Source of the DNA: Georgenia_A wangjunii
GTDB taxonomy: Bacteria > Actinomycetota > Actinomycetes > Actinomycetales > Actinomycetaceae
Assembly (NCBI RefSeq): GCF_036421915.1
Contig: NZ_JAZGOM010000013.1
DNA: 64,000 nt
Strand: one strand, 5' to 3'
The position numbers and the translations under genes were made by a program. The notes beneath the pieces were generated by a model. The model was not told the DNA's origin. It saw nothing but the letters and a program-made list of their open reading frames with translations, and did no database searches. The number at the start of each line of letters is the position of its first letter. Position 1 is the first letter of the stretch. Shown here in pieces: positions 34,791-43,389 of this stretch.

Positions 34791-36191
34791 ATGGCCACCG
34801 CCTCGAACCCCAGCACCCCCCGCACTGAACCGACCGAGGGCTCCGGCGGTGACGAGACCCGCCTCAAGCGGAGCATCACGGGCCCGCTGCTCTTCGTCTT
34901 CATCCTCGGCGACGTCCTCGGCGCCGGGGTCTACGCCCTCACCGGAGTGCTCGCCGGGGAGGCCGGGGGTGCCATGTGGATCCCCATCCTCGTGGCGCTG
35001 GCGATGGCTCTGCTGACGGCGGCGTCCTACGCCGAGCTCGTGACGAAGTACCCGCGGGCCGGCGGCGCGGCCGTCTTCGCCCAGCGCGCCTTCAAGTCGC
35101 CGGTCGTCTCGTTCCTCGTCGGCTTCTCCATGCTCGCGGCCGGCGTCGTCAGCGCCGCGGGCCTGGCCATCGCCTTCGCCGGCGACTACCTCGCCACGTT
35201 CGTCCCCGTGCCGACGGCGGTCGCGGCGCCGGTCTTCCTCGTCCTCGTCGCGCTGCTCAACGCCCGCGGCATCAAGGAGTCGATGCGCTCCAACCTCGTC
35301 ATGACGATCATCGAGACGTCCGGGCTCGTCCTCGTCATCGTCCTCGTCGGCATCGCCCTCGGCGGCGGCGCCGGTGAGCCCTCCCGGATCATGGAGTTCC
35401 CCGACGGCGTGCCCGCGGGCTCCGCGATCCTCGCAGCCGCCGTCATCGCGTTCTACAGCTTCGTCGGCTTCGAGACGTCGGCGAACATCGCCGAGGAGGT
35501 CCGCGACGTCCGGCGCGTGTACCCGCGCGCCCTGTTCGGCGCCCTGCTCGCGTGCGGGGTGGTCTACGTCCTCGTCGCCATGGCCTCGGCCGCGATGCTC
35601 CCCCCCGACGAGCTCTCCGGGACCAGCGGCCCCCTCCTCGCGGTCGTCGAGGCGACCGGTGCCGGGCTCCCGCCGTGGGTCTTCAGCGCCATCGCGCTCG
35701 TCGCCGTCGCCAACGGCTCCCTCCTCACGATGATCATGGCGAGCCGGCTGACCTTCGGGATGGCGGAGCAGGGCCTCCTGCCGCCCGTCTTCGCCCGCGT
35801 GCTGCCCCGGCGCCGTACGCCGTGGGTCGCGATCGTGGCCACCACCGCCGTCGCCATGGTCCTGACGATCGTCGGGAACCTCGCGACGCTGGCGGAGACC
35901 GTCGTCCTGCTCCTCCTCCTCGTCTTCATCTCGACGAACGCCGCTGTCCTCGTCCTGCGCAAGGACCGGGTGGACCAGGCGCACTTCCGTACCCCGGTCG
36001 TCCTGCCGGTCCTCGCGCTCGTCTCGTGCGTCGTGCTCCTCATCCAGCAGAGCGCGACGGTGTGGCTGTTCTCGGGCGTCCTGCTCGTCGTCGGCGCCGT
36101 CCTCTACGTCGTGAGCACGCAGCCGTGGCGCACGAAGCAGGACGGGGCCGGACGTCCCGACGACGCGCGGACGGACGACGTCCACCCGTAG
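34791..36191 (+). CDS. APC family amino acid permease
   Basis: 466 residues, ATG after GAGGAG. About twelve membrane segments; family motifs GDVLGAGVYALTGVLAG in TM1, SYAELVTKYPRAGGAAVFAQRA, and FVGFETSANIAEEVRDV in TM6. Imports an amino acid or amine by proton symport. Lies 82 bp after the FAD/Rieske oxidoreductase, so the two may handle the same amine. Confidence 0.9.
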   Translation: MATASNPSTPRTEPTEGSGGDETRLKRSITGPLLFVFILGDVLGAGVYALTGVLAGEAGGAMWIPILVALAMALLTAASYAELVTKYPRAGGAAVFAQRAFKSPVVSFLVGFSMLAAGVVSAAGLAIAFAGDYLATFVPVPTAVAAPVFLVLVALLNARGIKESMRSNLVMTIIETSGLVLVIVLVGIALGGGAGEPSRIMEFPDGVPAGSAILAAAVIAFYSFVGFETSANIAEEVRDVRRVYPRALFGALLACGVVYVLVAMASAAMLPPDELSGTSGPLLAVVEATGAGLPPWVFSAIALVAVANGSLLTMIMASRLTFGMAEQGLLPPVFARVLPRRRTPWVAIVATTAVAMVLTIVGNLATLAETVVLLLLLVFISTNAAVLVLRKDRVDQAHFRTPVVLPVLALVSCVVLLIQQSATVWLFSGVLLVVGAVLYVVSTQPWRTKQDGAGRPDDARTDDVHP

Positions 36192-36194
36192 CCT
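36189..36194 (+). promoter_or_regulatory. -10 box overlapping the permease stop codon (sirtuin promoter)
   Basis: TAGCCT six bases before ATG 36201; TAG is the stop of the APC permease. Confidence 0.5.
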
Positions 36195-36200
36195 CGACCG

Positions 36201-37199
36201 ATGGACACCGGGGGCGGTCGGCGCGAGCTCTTCCCGACCGCGTACGCGAGCGAGCGGACGGAGTCGCTGCCGCGGTTCGTCGTCAAGCCCGCGCTGCTCG
36301 CCCCGCCGGCCTCGGCGGCGACGCCCGAGCCGGAGGACCTCGGCGCGGCGCTCGCGCCCGTCGTCGACGCCCTCGCCGGCCGGCGGACGGCGGTGCTCAC
36401 CGGCGCCGGCATCTCGACGGACTCCGGCATCCCGGACTACCGGAGCCCCGGGTCACCCGCCCGCCAGCCGATGACGTTCCAGCAGTTCGTCTCGAGCGAG
36501 GCGTTCCGCCGGCACTACTGGGCGCGCAACCACCTCGGCTGGCGCCACCTCCTCGCGGCACACCCGAACGCCGGGCACACCGCCCTCGCCGAGCTCGAGG
36601 CGGCCGGTGCGGTCACGGGCGTCGTCACGCAGAACATCGACCTGCTCCACCTGCGGGCCGGCTCGCGCACGCTCGTCCACCTCCACGGCCGGTACGACCG
36701 CGTCGTGTGCCTGAGCTGCGACGTCGTCATCCCCCGCGCGGAGCACGACGAGCGCCTCAGCTCGCTCAACCCCGGCTGGCGTGAGCGGCACGCGCAGGTC
36801 GCCGATGTCGAGGTCGCGCCCGACGCCGACGTCGTGCTCGACTCCACGTCCGACTTCCGCATCGTCGACTGCCCGCGGTGCGGCGGGATCCTCAAGCCCG
36901 ACGTCGTCTTCTTCGGATCGAACACCCCGCGGGAGCGGGTCGCCGCCGCCACGGCGCTCGTCGACGACGCCGACGCCCTCCTCGTCGCCGGCTCCTCCCT
37001 CGCCGTCATGTCCGGCCTGCGCTTCGTGCGCCGTGCGGCGAAGGCGGGGATCCCCGTCGTCGTCCTCAACCGCGGTCCCACCCGCGGCGACGACCTCGCC
37101 GACGTCAAGGTCGAGGTGAGCACGACGCGCGCCCTCCCCGCCCTCGTCGCCGCGCTCACCGGGGGCACGAACGCGGCCGCCGCGGAAGGCACCGGCTGA
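36201..37199 (+). CDS. Sir2-family NAD-dependent protein deacylase
   Basis: 332 residues. NAD-binding GAGISTDSGIPDYRSPGS, TQNIDLLHLRAG, catalytic H162 in VHLHGRY, zinc Cys C170/C173 (CLSC) and C224/C227 (CPRC), and GSSLAVMSGLRFVRRA. All active-site residues are present. Removes acyl groups from lysines using NAD. Starts 9 bp after the permease with its own -10. Confidence 0.93.
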   Translation: MDTGGGRRELFPTAYASERTESLPRFVVKPALLAPPASAATPEPEDLGAALAPVVDALAGRRTAVLTGAGISTDSGIPDYRSPGSPARQPMTFQQFVSSEAFRRHYWARNHLGWRHLLAAHPNAGHTALAELEAAGAVTGVVTQNIDLLHLRAGSRTLVHLHGRYDRVVCLSCDVVIPRAEHDERLSSLNPGWRERHAQVADVEVAPDADVVLDSTSDFRIVDCPRCGGILKPDVVFFGSNTPRERVAAATALVDDADALLVAGSSLAVMSGLRFVRRAAKAGIPVVVLNRGPTRGDDLADVKVEVSTTRALPALVAALTGGTNAAAAEGTG

Positions 37200-37209
37200 G
37201 GGCCGCCCC

Positions 37210-37668
37210 TCACCGCCGTCGGGCGAAGAACTCCCGGAGGAGGTCACCGCACTCGTCCGCCCGGACGCCCCCGACCACCTCGACGCGGTGGTTGAGCCGC
37301 GCGTCGCGCACGACGTCGCGTACAGACCCGCACGCCCCGGCCTTGGGGTCCCACGCCCCGAGGACCACCCGCTCGAGGCGGGACAGGACCACCGCGCCCG
37401 CGCACATCGTGCAGGGCTCGAGGGTGACGACGAGCGTGCAGCCGTCGAGCCGCCAGACGCCGCGAGTGGCCGCGGCCGCGCGGATGGCGATGAGCTCCGC
37501 GTGCGCCGTCGGGTCACCCTCGGCCTCGCGGAGGTTGTGCCCCCGCCCGAGGACGGTGCCCTCCGGACCCAGGACGACGGCTCCCACGGGGACGTCGTCG
37601 CCGGCCCGGGCGCGGTGGGCCTCAGCGAGGGCCAGCCCCATCGGGTCGGACCATGTGCTGGGGATCAT
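37210..37668 (-). CDS. tadA: tRNA(adenine-34) deaminase TadA
   Basis: 152 residues from ATG 37668. Zinc site H56-A-E58 and PC86TMC89, with GAWDPKAGACGS and LNHRVEVVGGV downstream, as in TadA. Makes inosine 34 in tRNA-Arg(ACG); that tRNA is encoded at 52496-52568. Ends 10 bp from the convergent sirtuin gene. Confidence 0.92.
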   Translation of the reverse strand: MIPSTWSDPMGLALAEAHRARAGDDVPVGAVVLGPEGTVLGRGHNLREAEGDPTAHAELIAIRAAAATRGVWRLDGCTLVVTLEPCTMCAGAVVLSRLERVVLGAWDPKAGACGSVRDVVRDARLNHRVEVVGGVRADECGDLLREFFARRR

Positions 37669-37674
37669 CCCCCC

Positions 37675-37680
37675 ATCATT
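37675..37680 (-). promoter_or_regulatory. -10 box of the tadA leaderless promoter
   Basis: AATGAT on the minus strand, then GGGGGG and ATG 37668. Confidence 0.45.
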
Positions 37681-37702
37681 CCCGGCCCGGGCGCGCGACC
37701 GG

Positions 37703-37708
37703 TACGTT
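37703..37708 (+). promoter_or_regulatory. -10 box of the upp leaderless promoter
   Basis: TACGTT, six bases, ATG 37715. The divergent tadA and upp start codons are only 46 bp apart. Confidence 0.55.
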
Positions 37709-37714
37709 CTACCC

Positions 37715-38350
37715 ATGCGCCTGCATGTCGCGGACCACCCGCTCATCGCCCACAAGCTGACCGTCCTCCGCGACAAGCGCACGACGTCTCCGACGTTCCG
37801 CCTGCTCGTCGACGAGCTCGTCACGCTCCTTGCCTACGAGGCCACGCGCGAGGTCCGCACCGAGCAGGTCGAGGTGGAGACGCCCGTCGCCCCGGCCACC
37901 GGGACGCACCTCGCGGCGCCGCGGCCCATCGTCGTGCCGATCCTGCGGGCCGGCCTCGGCATGCTCAACGGGATGTCACGCCTGCTCCCGACGGCGGAGG
38001 TGGGCTTCCTCGGGCTGCAGCGCGACGAGAAGACGCTCGAGGCGATCACGTACGCCAACCGCCTGCCCGAGGACCTCTCCGGGCGCCAGTGCTTCGTCCT
38101 CGACCCCATGCTCGCGACCGGGCACACGCTCATCGCCTCCATCGACTACCTCCTCGAGCGGGGGGCGCGCGACGTCACGGCGATCTGCCTGCTCGTCGCC
38201 CCCGAGGGGCTCCGCACGGTGGAGCAGGCGATCGGCACGCGCGGTGACGTCAAGATCGTCACCGCCGCCGTCGACGAGCGGCTCGACGAGAACTCGTACA
38301 TCGTCCCGGGCCTCGGCGACGCCGGCGACCGGCTCTACGGCATCGTCTGA
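37715..38350 (+). CDS. upp: Uracil phosphoribosyltransferase
   Basis: 211 residues. PRPP loop LDPMLATGHT, uracil-binding YIVPGLGDAGDRLYG at the C-terminus, and IVVPILRAGLGMLNGM. Converts uracil and PRPP to UMP (salvage). Full length for the family. Confidence 0.96.
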   Translation: MRLHVADHPLIAHKLTVLRDKRTTSPTFRLLVDELVTLLAYEATREVRTEQVEVETPVAPATGTHLAAPRPIVVPILRAGLGMLNGMSRLLPTAEVGFLGLQRDEKTLEAITYANRLPEDLSGRQCFVLDPMLATGHTLIASIDYLLERGARDVTAICLLVAPEGLRTVEQAIGTRGDVKIVTAAVDERLDENSYIVPGLGDAGDRLYGIV

Positions 38351-38362
38351 CCCGTCGCCAGG

Positions 38363-38389
38363 CGCCGCCGGGTCGAGGCCCGGGCGGCG
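38363..38389 (+). terminator. GC-rich hairpin after upp
   Basis: CGCCGCC (38363-38369) pairs with GGCGGCG (38383-38389), with inner GGG/CCC. Confidence 0.6.
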
Positions 38390-38688
38390 TCGGCGCGCCG
38401 CACGCCCGCCGCGGCGCGCGTCGGGTGCAAACCGCTGAGACGTGTGTGACTGGTGTTATCTGTGTGACTAGTGGTGTTCGTGTGACAAAAGTGCACTCGC
38501 GGCGCTAGTCTCGACACGCACGTCAGCACGACCCCCGGTGGACGCCTGCCCTGCCGCCACCAGGGGCCCTACACGAGATCACAGCCGGCGGGGAGCACGA
38601 CCAGTCGGGACCCGAGGGGCGCAGCGGGTGCCGCGCCGCGCGCAGCTGCGACGGCAGGCCGGTCGAGGCGGCGGCAGGAGACCTCACC
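38390..38688 (+). other. Leader region of the first CAP gene
   Basis: No gene seen. It begins AT-rich, holds the 18-bp direct repeats listed next, and then a GC-rich leader that ends in AGGAG nine bases before GTG 38689. I looked for a ydaO (c-di-AMP) riboswitch, common before such secreted proteins, and did not find its core. Confidence 0.4.
38444..38486 (+). promoter_or_regulatory. Three phased GTGTGAC direct repeats (18-bp period)
   Basis: GTGTGAC at 38444, 38462 and 38480, exactly 18 bp apart; the first two continue as TGGTGTT and TAGTGGTGTT. The region is locally AT-rich compared with its surroundings. Looks like tandem sites for a regulator near the promoter. Confidence 0.6.
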
Positions 38689-40032
38689 GTGGCCCGTTCG
38701 ACCCGCCCCGCGTGGAACACCGCCGCCTCGCGCGTTCGAACCTCGCTCCGGCGCGCGGCCGTCCTCACCGGTGCGTGCGGGCTCGCCCTCACCGTCATGG
38801 CGAACGCGACGACCGTCACCCCGTCGACTCCCGCGTGGCTCGTGCTCGGCCTCGAGGCCACCGGCATGGAGACGCACCTCGCGCGCCACCCCGCCGGTGA
38901 CGCCGCCCAGCGCTCGAAGCGCACCGACGTCGACGTGCTCGCCCGCGCCGACCTCCTCGCCCCCGGCGCGAAGGTCGACATCGCCGAGGTCTTCCACAGC
39001 CCCGCGCCGGAGCCCAGCGCGCAGGCCGCGCCCGAGCCCGCCCCCACCGTCGAGGCACCCCGTCGGCGGGCTGTCGTCGCGGCGGCACCCGCCGCGGAGC
39101 CCGCGCCGTCGGCGAAGCGCTCCGTCGAGGCGCTCGAGCCGGCGCGCACCCCGGCAGCCGCCGCGCCGCCGGTCGCCGCACCGGTCGACGCCGTCGTTCC
39201 CGACGCGGCCGGCACTCCGGTCCCGGCGCCCTCCCCGACGGCGGAGCCCGTCCCCGCCGCGACGGCACCGGAGACCCCCACGCCCGTGGAGCCCGAGCCC
39301 ACGCCCGAGGTGACGGCCCCCCGTCCGACCCCGGAGCCGACACCCGAGGTCACGACGCCCGCGCCCACGCCCGAGCCCACACCCGCACCTGCACCTAGCA
39401 CCACCCCGACCCCGACTCCCGCGCCCAGCCCGACGCCAACGCCGACGCCCACGCCGAGCCTGACACCCGCGCCCAGCCCCACGCCGACCCCGACCCCGGC
39501 GCCGACGCCCGCGCCCGTGCCCGCGCCCGTGCCGACGACACCCGCACCCGCGCCGAGCCCCACGCCGGCTCCCGCGCCGACGCCCGCGCCGACGCCGAGG
39601 CCGGAACCGACGCCCGCGCCGCAGCCCGAGCCCGTCGACACCTACTCCTACGAACGCAACTGGCTGTTCCAGGCGATCAACGCGCTCCGCGCCGACCACG
39701 GTGTCGCGCCCGTCGTCCGCAGCGCCGAGCTCGACGCGCGCGCCCAGGCGTGGGCGCAGCACATGGCGCAGACGCAGAGCCTGTACCACACGCCGAACTT
39801 CAGCGCGCAGATGGACGCCGCCGGGTGGAGCCGCAAGAGCGAGCTCATCATCCGCCTGCGGAACGGCCAGAACACCCCGACGTCGCAGATCCTCCCCTAC
39901 ATGCACGGCTGGTGGGTGGACTCCCCCAACCACTACCCGTGGATGATCAAGCCGTACTACACCCACGTCGGGTACGGGTACTTCATGGGCCCGGCCGGTC
40001 CGTACGCCGTCACCGTCCTCGGCGGCCGCTGA
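38689..40032 (+). CDS. Secreted CAP (SCP/PR-1) domain protein with Pro/Thr-rich stalk
   Basis: 447 residues from GTG 38689 (AGGAG upstream). N-terminal basic region and hydrophobic segment (residues 22-40) export the protein. A Pro/Ala/Thr stalk spans about 115-320. The C-terminal CAP domain (325-447) keeps YHTPNFSAQM, KSELIIRL, SPNHYPWMI and THVGYGYFMG, corresponding to the His/Glu/His sites of CAP proteins. Extracellular; activity of bacterial CAP proteins unclear. Its C-terminal domain is nearly the same as that of the next gene. Confidence 0.9.
   Translation: MARSTRPAWNTAASRVRTSLRRAAVLTGACGLALTVMANATTVTPSTPAWLVLGLEATGMETHLARHPAGDAAQRSKRTDVDVLARADLLAPGAKVDIAEVFHSPAPEPSAQAAPEPAPTVEAPRRRAVVAAAPAAEPAPSAKRSVEALEPARTPAAAAPPVAAPVDAVVPDAAGTPVPAPSPTAEPVPAATAPETPTPVEPEPTPEVTAPRPTPEPTPEVTTPAPTPEPTPAPAPSTTPTPTPAPSPTPTPTPTPSLTPAPSPTPTPTPAPTPAPVPAPVPTTPAPAPSPTPAPAPTPAPTPRPEPTPAPQPEPVDTYSYERNWLFQAINALRADHGVAPVVRSAELDARAQAWAQHMAQTQSLYHTPNFSAQMDAAGWSRKSELIIRLRNGQNTPTSQILPYMHGWWVDSPNHYPWMIKPYYTHVGYGYFMGPAGPYAVTVLGGR
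39235..39632 (+). repeat. Low-complexity P-T/P-A-rich coding repeat
   Basis: Imperfect ACGCCCACGCCG-type units encode runs of PTPAP, PTPEP and PAPSP. Rich in slippage potential; translates as an extended cell-wall-spanning stalk. Confidence 0.8.
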
Positions 40033-40046
40033 CCGCAGACGACCGA

Positions 40047-40081
40047 GACGCCCCGCCCGGATCCGATCCTGGCGGGGCGTC
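40047..40081 (+). terminator. Hairpin terminator after the first CAP gene
   Basis: GACGCCCCGCC (40047-40057) pairs with GGCGGGGCGTC (40071-40081), 13-base loop. Confidence 0.8.
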
Positions 40082-40364
40082 GTCGTCCGGCGCAGGCGTC
40101 CTCGTACAGCGCGGGCGTCGTCATTCCCCGTGCCGACGGCTGCCTCGCACGGGTCCTCCGCGGGCCGACCACGCCGGCCCGTGATGCGTATCATGAAGCG
40201 CATCAGGACACGAAGTGGTAACCTTGTGCGAGCACGGCATTGGTGCTCAGTAGGCAAACAAGGGCACCGTCGCTCCGTCAGGTCGCGCTTCTTCCCCGCG
40301 TGACGAACGCCGCCCGATCGCTCGGCGCGGCGCCCGCCAGCCCACTCGATCGCCGAGGTCTCAC
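40082..40364 (+). promoter_or_regulatory. Upstream region of the second CAP gene with a palindromic operator-like site
   Basis: No gene. TGATGCG (40182-40188) and CGCATCA (40199-40205) form an inverted repeat with 10-base spacer; a TGATGCGTATCA sub-palindrome is inside. GTAACCTTGTGC follows at 40217. A site for an HTH regulator is likely. The leader ends with GAGG six bases before ATG 40365. Confidence 0.5.
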
Positions 40365-41630
40365 ATGCCCCGTCCGACCATGCGCTCCTTCGCCCGCCTC
40401 CCCCTCGCCGCTGCCACCGCCCTCGCGCTGGCCGCGGCGTTCCTCGTCTCTGCCCCCGCCGCGCAGGCGGCCCCGGACGACGTCCGCTCCCGCGACTACA
40501 CCGGCGACGGCAGGACCGACATCCTCGTCGTCAACGAGGCCGGCCAGCTCAGCATCTACGCCGGTGACGGCAACGCCGGCTGGACCGGTGCCGCGCTCGT
40601 CGGCCCGGGATGGAGCGGCTTCACGGTCGTGACCCCGGGCGACCTCGACAACGACGGCCGGGCGGACATCGTGGCCGTCTCCGACGACGGGCGCCTCTAC
40701 TTCTACGCCGGGACCGGCAACGGCTTCGTCGCGCGCGTCCAGATCGGCCACGGCTGGCAGAACTTCACCAACGTCTTCTCGCCGGGGGACTTCAACGGCG
40801 ACGGCGAGCCGGACATCATCGCGACCACCGCGTCGGGGGAGATGTACATCTACTACGGCAACGGCGCGGGCCGCACGAGCGGGTCCGACCAGATCGGCTT
40901 CGGCTGGGACGTCTTCACCGACGTCATGCCCGGCGGGGACGTCAACGGCGACGGCCGGGCGGACATCCTCGCCCGTGACGCCGAGGGCCGGCTCTTCGCC
41001 TACTACGGCCGGGAGGGCACGACGATGTCCGCGCGCGACCAGGTCGGCAACGGCTGGGGTCCCTTCGACCGGATCTCCTCAGTCGGTGACTTCACCGGCG
41101 ACGGCCACACCGACGTCTTCGCCGTCCACGAGCGCTCCGGCGAGGCCTGGGTCTACCCGGGCAACGGCCGCAGCGGGTTCGGCTCCCGCGTCCTCGTGGG
41201 GACCGACTGGCGCGAGCCGACGACCAGCGCCGACGCGAGCTTCAGCTACGAGCGCACGTGGCTGCGCCAGTCCCTCAACACGCTCCGGGCGCAGCGGGGC
41301 GTCGCACCGGTCGCCCGCAGCGCCGAGCTCGACGCGCGGGCGCAGGCCTGGGCGCAGCACATGGCCCAGACGCAGAACATGTACCACACGCCCGGCTTCT
41401 CGGCCCAGATGTCGGCCGCCGGGTGGAGCTACAAGAGCGAGCTCATCGTCCGCCACGGCGGCGGGCGGAACATGGCGACGTCGGCGATCCTCACCTACAT
41501 GCACAACTGGTGGGTCGCCTCCCCCAACCACTACCCGTGGATGATCAGCCCCAACTACACCCACGTCGGGCACGGGTACTTCATGGGACCGGGCGGCCCG
41601 TACGCCGTCACCGTCCTCGGCGGTCGCTGA
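40365..41630 (+). CDS. Secreted VCBS/FG-GAP repeat and CAP domain protein
   Basis: 421 residues. Signal peptide to AAQAAP (about 37). Five to six FG-GAP/VCBS repeats with Ca-binding DxDxDG loops (DYTGDGRTD, DLDNDGRAD, DFNGDGEPD, DVNGDGRAD, DFTGDGHTD; about 43-285) predict a beta-propeller. A CAP domain (about 292-421) follows, sharing RSAELDARAQAWAQHMAQTQ and YTHVG..YFMGP..PYAVTVLGGR with the upstream gene. Secreted; role unknown. Confidence 0.92.
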   Translation: MPRPTMRSFARLPLAAATALALAAAFLVSAPAAQAAPDDVRSRDYTGDGRTDILVVNEAGQLSIYAGDGNAGWTGAALVGPGWSGFTVVTPGDLDNDGRADIVAVSDDGRLYFYAGTGNGFVARVQIGHGWQNFTNVFSPGDFNGDGEPDIIATTASGEMYIYYGNGAGRTSGSDQIGFGWDVFTDVMPGGDVNGDGRADILARDAEGRLFAYYGREGTTMSARDQVGNGWGPFDRISSVGDFTGDGHTDVFAVHERSGEAWVYPGNGRSGFGSRVLVGTDWREPTTSADASFSYERTWLRQSLNTLRAQRGVAPVARSAELDARAQAWAQHMAQTQNMYHTPGFSAQMSAAGWSYKSELIVRHGGGRNMATSAILTYMHNWWVASPNHYPWMISPNYTHVGHGYFMGPGGPYAVTVLGGR

Positions 41631-41644
41631 GCGCACCGCCGCAC

Positions 41645-41686
41645 CACTGAGCCGCACGGGGCCCGTCCGCCTCGTGCGGCTCAGTG
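41645..41686. terminator. Bidirectional terminator, overlapping the acylphosphatase stop
   Basis: CACTGAGCCGCAC (41645-41657) pairs perfectly with GTGCGGCTCAGTG (41674-41686). Serves the second CAP gene and the convergent acylphosphatase. Confidence 0.85.
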
Positions 41687-41950
41687 CTGCTCGAAGCCGG
41701 CCTCGCCGCGCGGATCCTCGGTCCGGACGTCCACGCCGGTGACGTCCGCGCCGTCGGGCCCCTCGTGAAGCCAGGCCAGCAGGGCCGAGACCGCTGCCTC
41801 CTCCCCCTCGAGGACGGCCTCGACGGTGCCGTCCGCGCGGTTGCGCACCCAGCCGTCGACCCCGTGGCGCTCGGCCTCCCGCACGCACGCGAAGCGCATG
41901 CCGACGCCCTGCACCAGCCCCGTCACGACGACGTGCCGCCGTTGCCTCAT
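41681..41950 (-). CDS. acyP: Acylphosphatase
   Basis: 89 residues from ATG 41950, after AAGGAGG. Signature GLVQGVGMR with the catalytic Arg and VRNRADGTVEAVLEG with the catalytic Asn. Hydrolyses acyl phosphates. ATGA overlap with the upstream serine hydrolase gene. Confidence 0.93.
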   Translation of the reverse strand: MRQRRHVVVTGLVQGVGMRFACVREAERHGVDGWVRNRADGTVEAVLEGEEAAVSALLAWLHEGPDGADVTGVDVRTEDPRGEAGFEQH

Positions 41951-43383
41951 CGGTCCTCCTCCTTCCCGAGCAGCTCGAGCACCTGCGTCGCGGTCCCGGT
42001 GAGCCACCCGGCGTCGGGGACGTCCGCGACCTGGTCCGCCGCGACCTGGATGACGACGGCGTATCGGTCACCGTCGTCGTCCACGGCGAACCACGAGCCC
42101 GTCATCTCGCCCGGGGCGCTGCCGCCCTTGAAGGCGACGTGCTCCCACGGCGCCGCCACCTCCGCTCCCGGGTTGGCGGAGAGGACCTCCCGCACGGGCT
42201 CCCCCGCCGCGGTGCCCGCGAGCGCGTCGAGCCCCGCGTGCGCGGCGCAGAGGTCGCGCGCGGTCGCGAACCAGTCCAGGCCCGCCGGCCACGCGGGCTG
42301 CGCCATGAGCGCCTCGTCGAGGGTGACGGCGCCTCCCGGGAGCGTCTCGAGGATCGCCTCGCGGGCGGGGCGCGCCGCCGCGGGGTCCGCGCCGGCGTCC
42401 TCCCACTGGCGGCGCAGCACCGGGTCGGTGAACGCCACCTGGAACATCTCGCGCGTCGTCAGGAGCGGGGACATGACCTCCGGCGCGGAGTGGCCGAGGT
42501 CGCCGAGCGCCGTCTCCACGGCGTCGCGGCCGACGGCGTCGATGAGGAGGTCGGTCGCGGTGTTGTCGCTGATCGCGATCATCCCGCGCGCCGCGTCGAG
42601 CACGCTCACCTCGGTGCCGGCCGGCTCGTCCTGGAGGACGCCGGACGGCAGGGAGCGCAGGCCGTCCGTGAGGGTGAGGGGGTCCTCCCAGGCGAGCGTC
42701 CCGTCCTCGACGGCCCCGACCACCGCGCCGAGGACGTAGAGCTTGAAGGCGGACCCGATCGGCCGGAGCTCGCCGGCGTCCCGCTCGTGCAGCGGCGTGC
42801 ACGTCCCGTCCTCCCCGACCCGGGCGACGAGGGCGGACGTCTGCGCATCGAGCGCCGCGAGCGCACCGTCGAGGTCCTCGAGGCTCGCGACGTCGGGGAC
42901 GGCGGTGGCCGCCTGGAGGAACAGGCCCTCCATGCGCCCGTCCGCCACGGTGGCGACGTGGGCGACGAAGCGCTGGTCGTCCGCACCGACGAGCTCGAGC
43001 TGGCCGGCGTCCTCGGTCCCCGCGTACCCGGTGGCGACGAACGGGCCCAGCGCGCGCATCTGGTCGAAGACGGCGGCCACGTCGGCGGCGGGGACCTGGG
43101 CGAGGAACGCCTCGGCGAAGCGCGCCGCGGCCTCCTCGGCGCTTGGGCCGGACTCCGCCGCGAGCTGGTCGAGCACCCACCGGGCCGCCTGCCCCGCGCG
43201 GTCCTCCGGGATCTCCACGGCGGCGCCGGGATCGCTCGGCGCCGGGGTGGCGGTGGCCGTCGTCGCCGTCGTCGGCCCCGGCTCGGGCGGCCCCTCCCCC
43301 GCGCACCCGACGAGCGCGAGCGTGGCCACCGCCATGCCCGTGCCGGCTCGTGCGCTCCGCCGTCGGACCCCCGTCGCGCTCAT
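41947..43383 (-). CDS. Class A beta-lactamase-fold lipoprotein (Cpe/LpqF type)
   Basis: 478 residues. Lipobox LALVGC (Cys 27). An N-terminal Cpe/LpqF-type domain (about 60-180) precedes the serine hydrolase domain: S211-x-x-K214 (GSAFK), S272-D273-N274 and a KTG-like FKGGS near the C-terminus. The family contains mycobacterial LpqF and clavulanate-cluster Cpe; hydrolysis of beta-lactams or esters is inferred, not shown. No typical Glu166 motif E-x-x-x-N was recognised with certainty. Confidence 0.87.
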   Translation of the reverse strand: MSATGVRRRSARAGTGMAVATLALVGCAGEGPPEPGPTTATTATATPAPSDPGAAVEIPEDRAGQAARWVLDQLAAESGPSAEEAAARFAEAFLAQVPAADVAAVFDQMRALGPFVATGYAGTEDAGQLELVGADDQRFVAHVATVADGRMEGLFLQAATAVPDVASLEDLDGALAALDAQTSALVARVGEDGTCTPLHERDAGELRPIGSAFKLYVLGAVVGAVEDGTLAWEDPLTLTDGLRSLPSGVLQDEPAGTEVSVLDAARGMIAISDNTATDLLIDAVGRDAVETALGDLGHSAPEVMSPLLTTREMFQVAFTDPVLRRQWEDAGADPAAARPAREAILETLPGGAVTLDEALMAQPAWPAGLDWFATARDLCAAHAGLDALAGTAAGEPVREVLSANPGAEVAAPWEHVAFKGGSAPGEMTGSWFAVDDDGDRYAVVIQVAADQVADVPDAGWLTGTATQVLELLGKEEDR

Positions 43384-43389
43384 CCCCCC

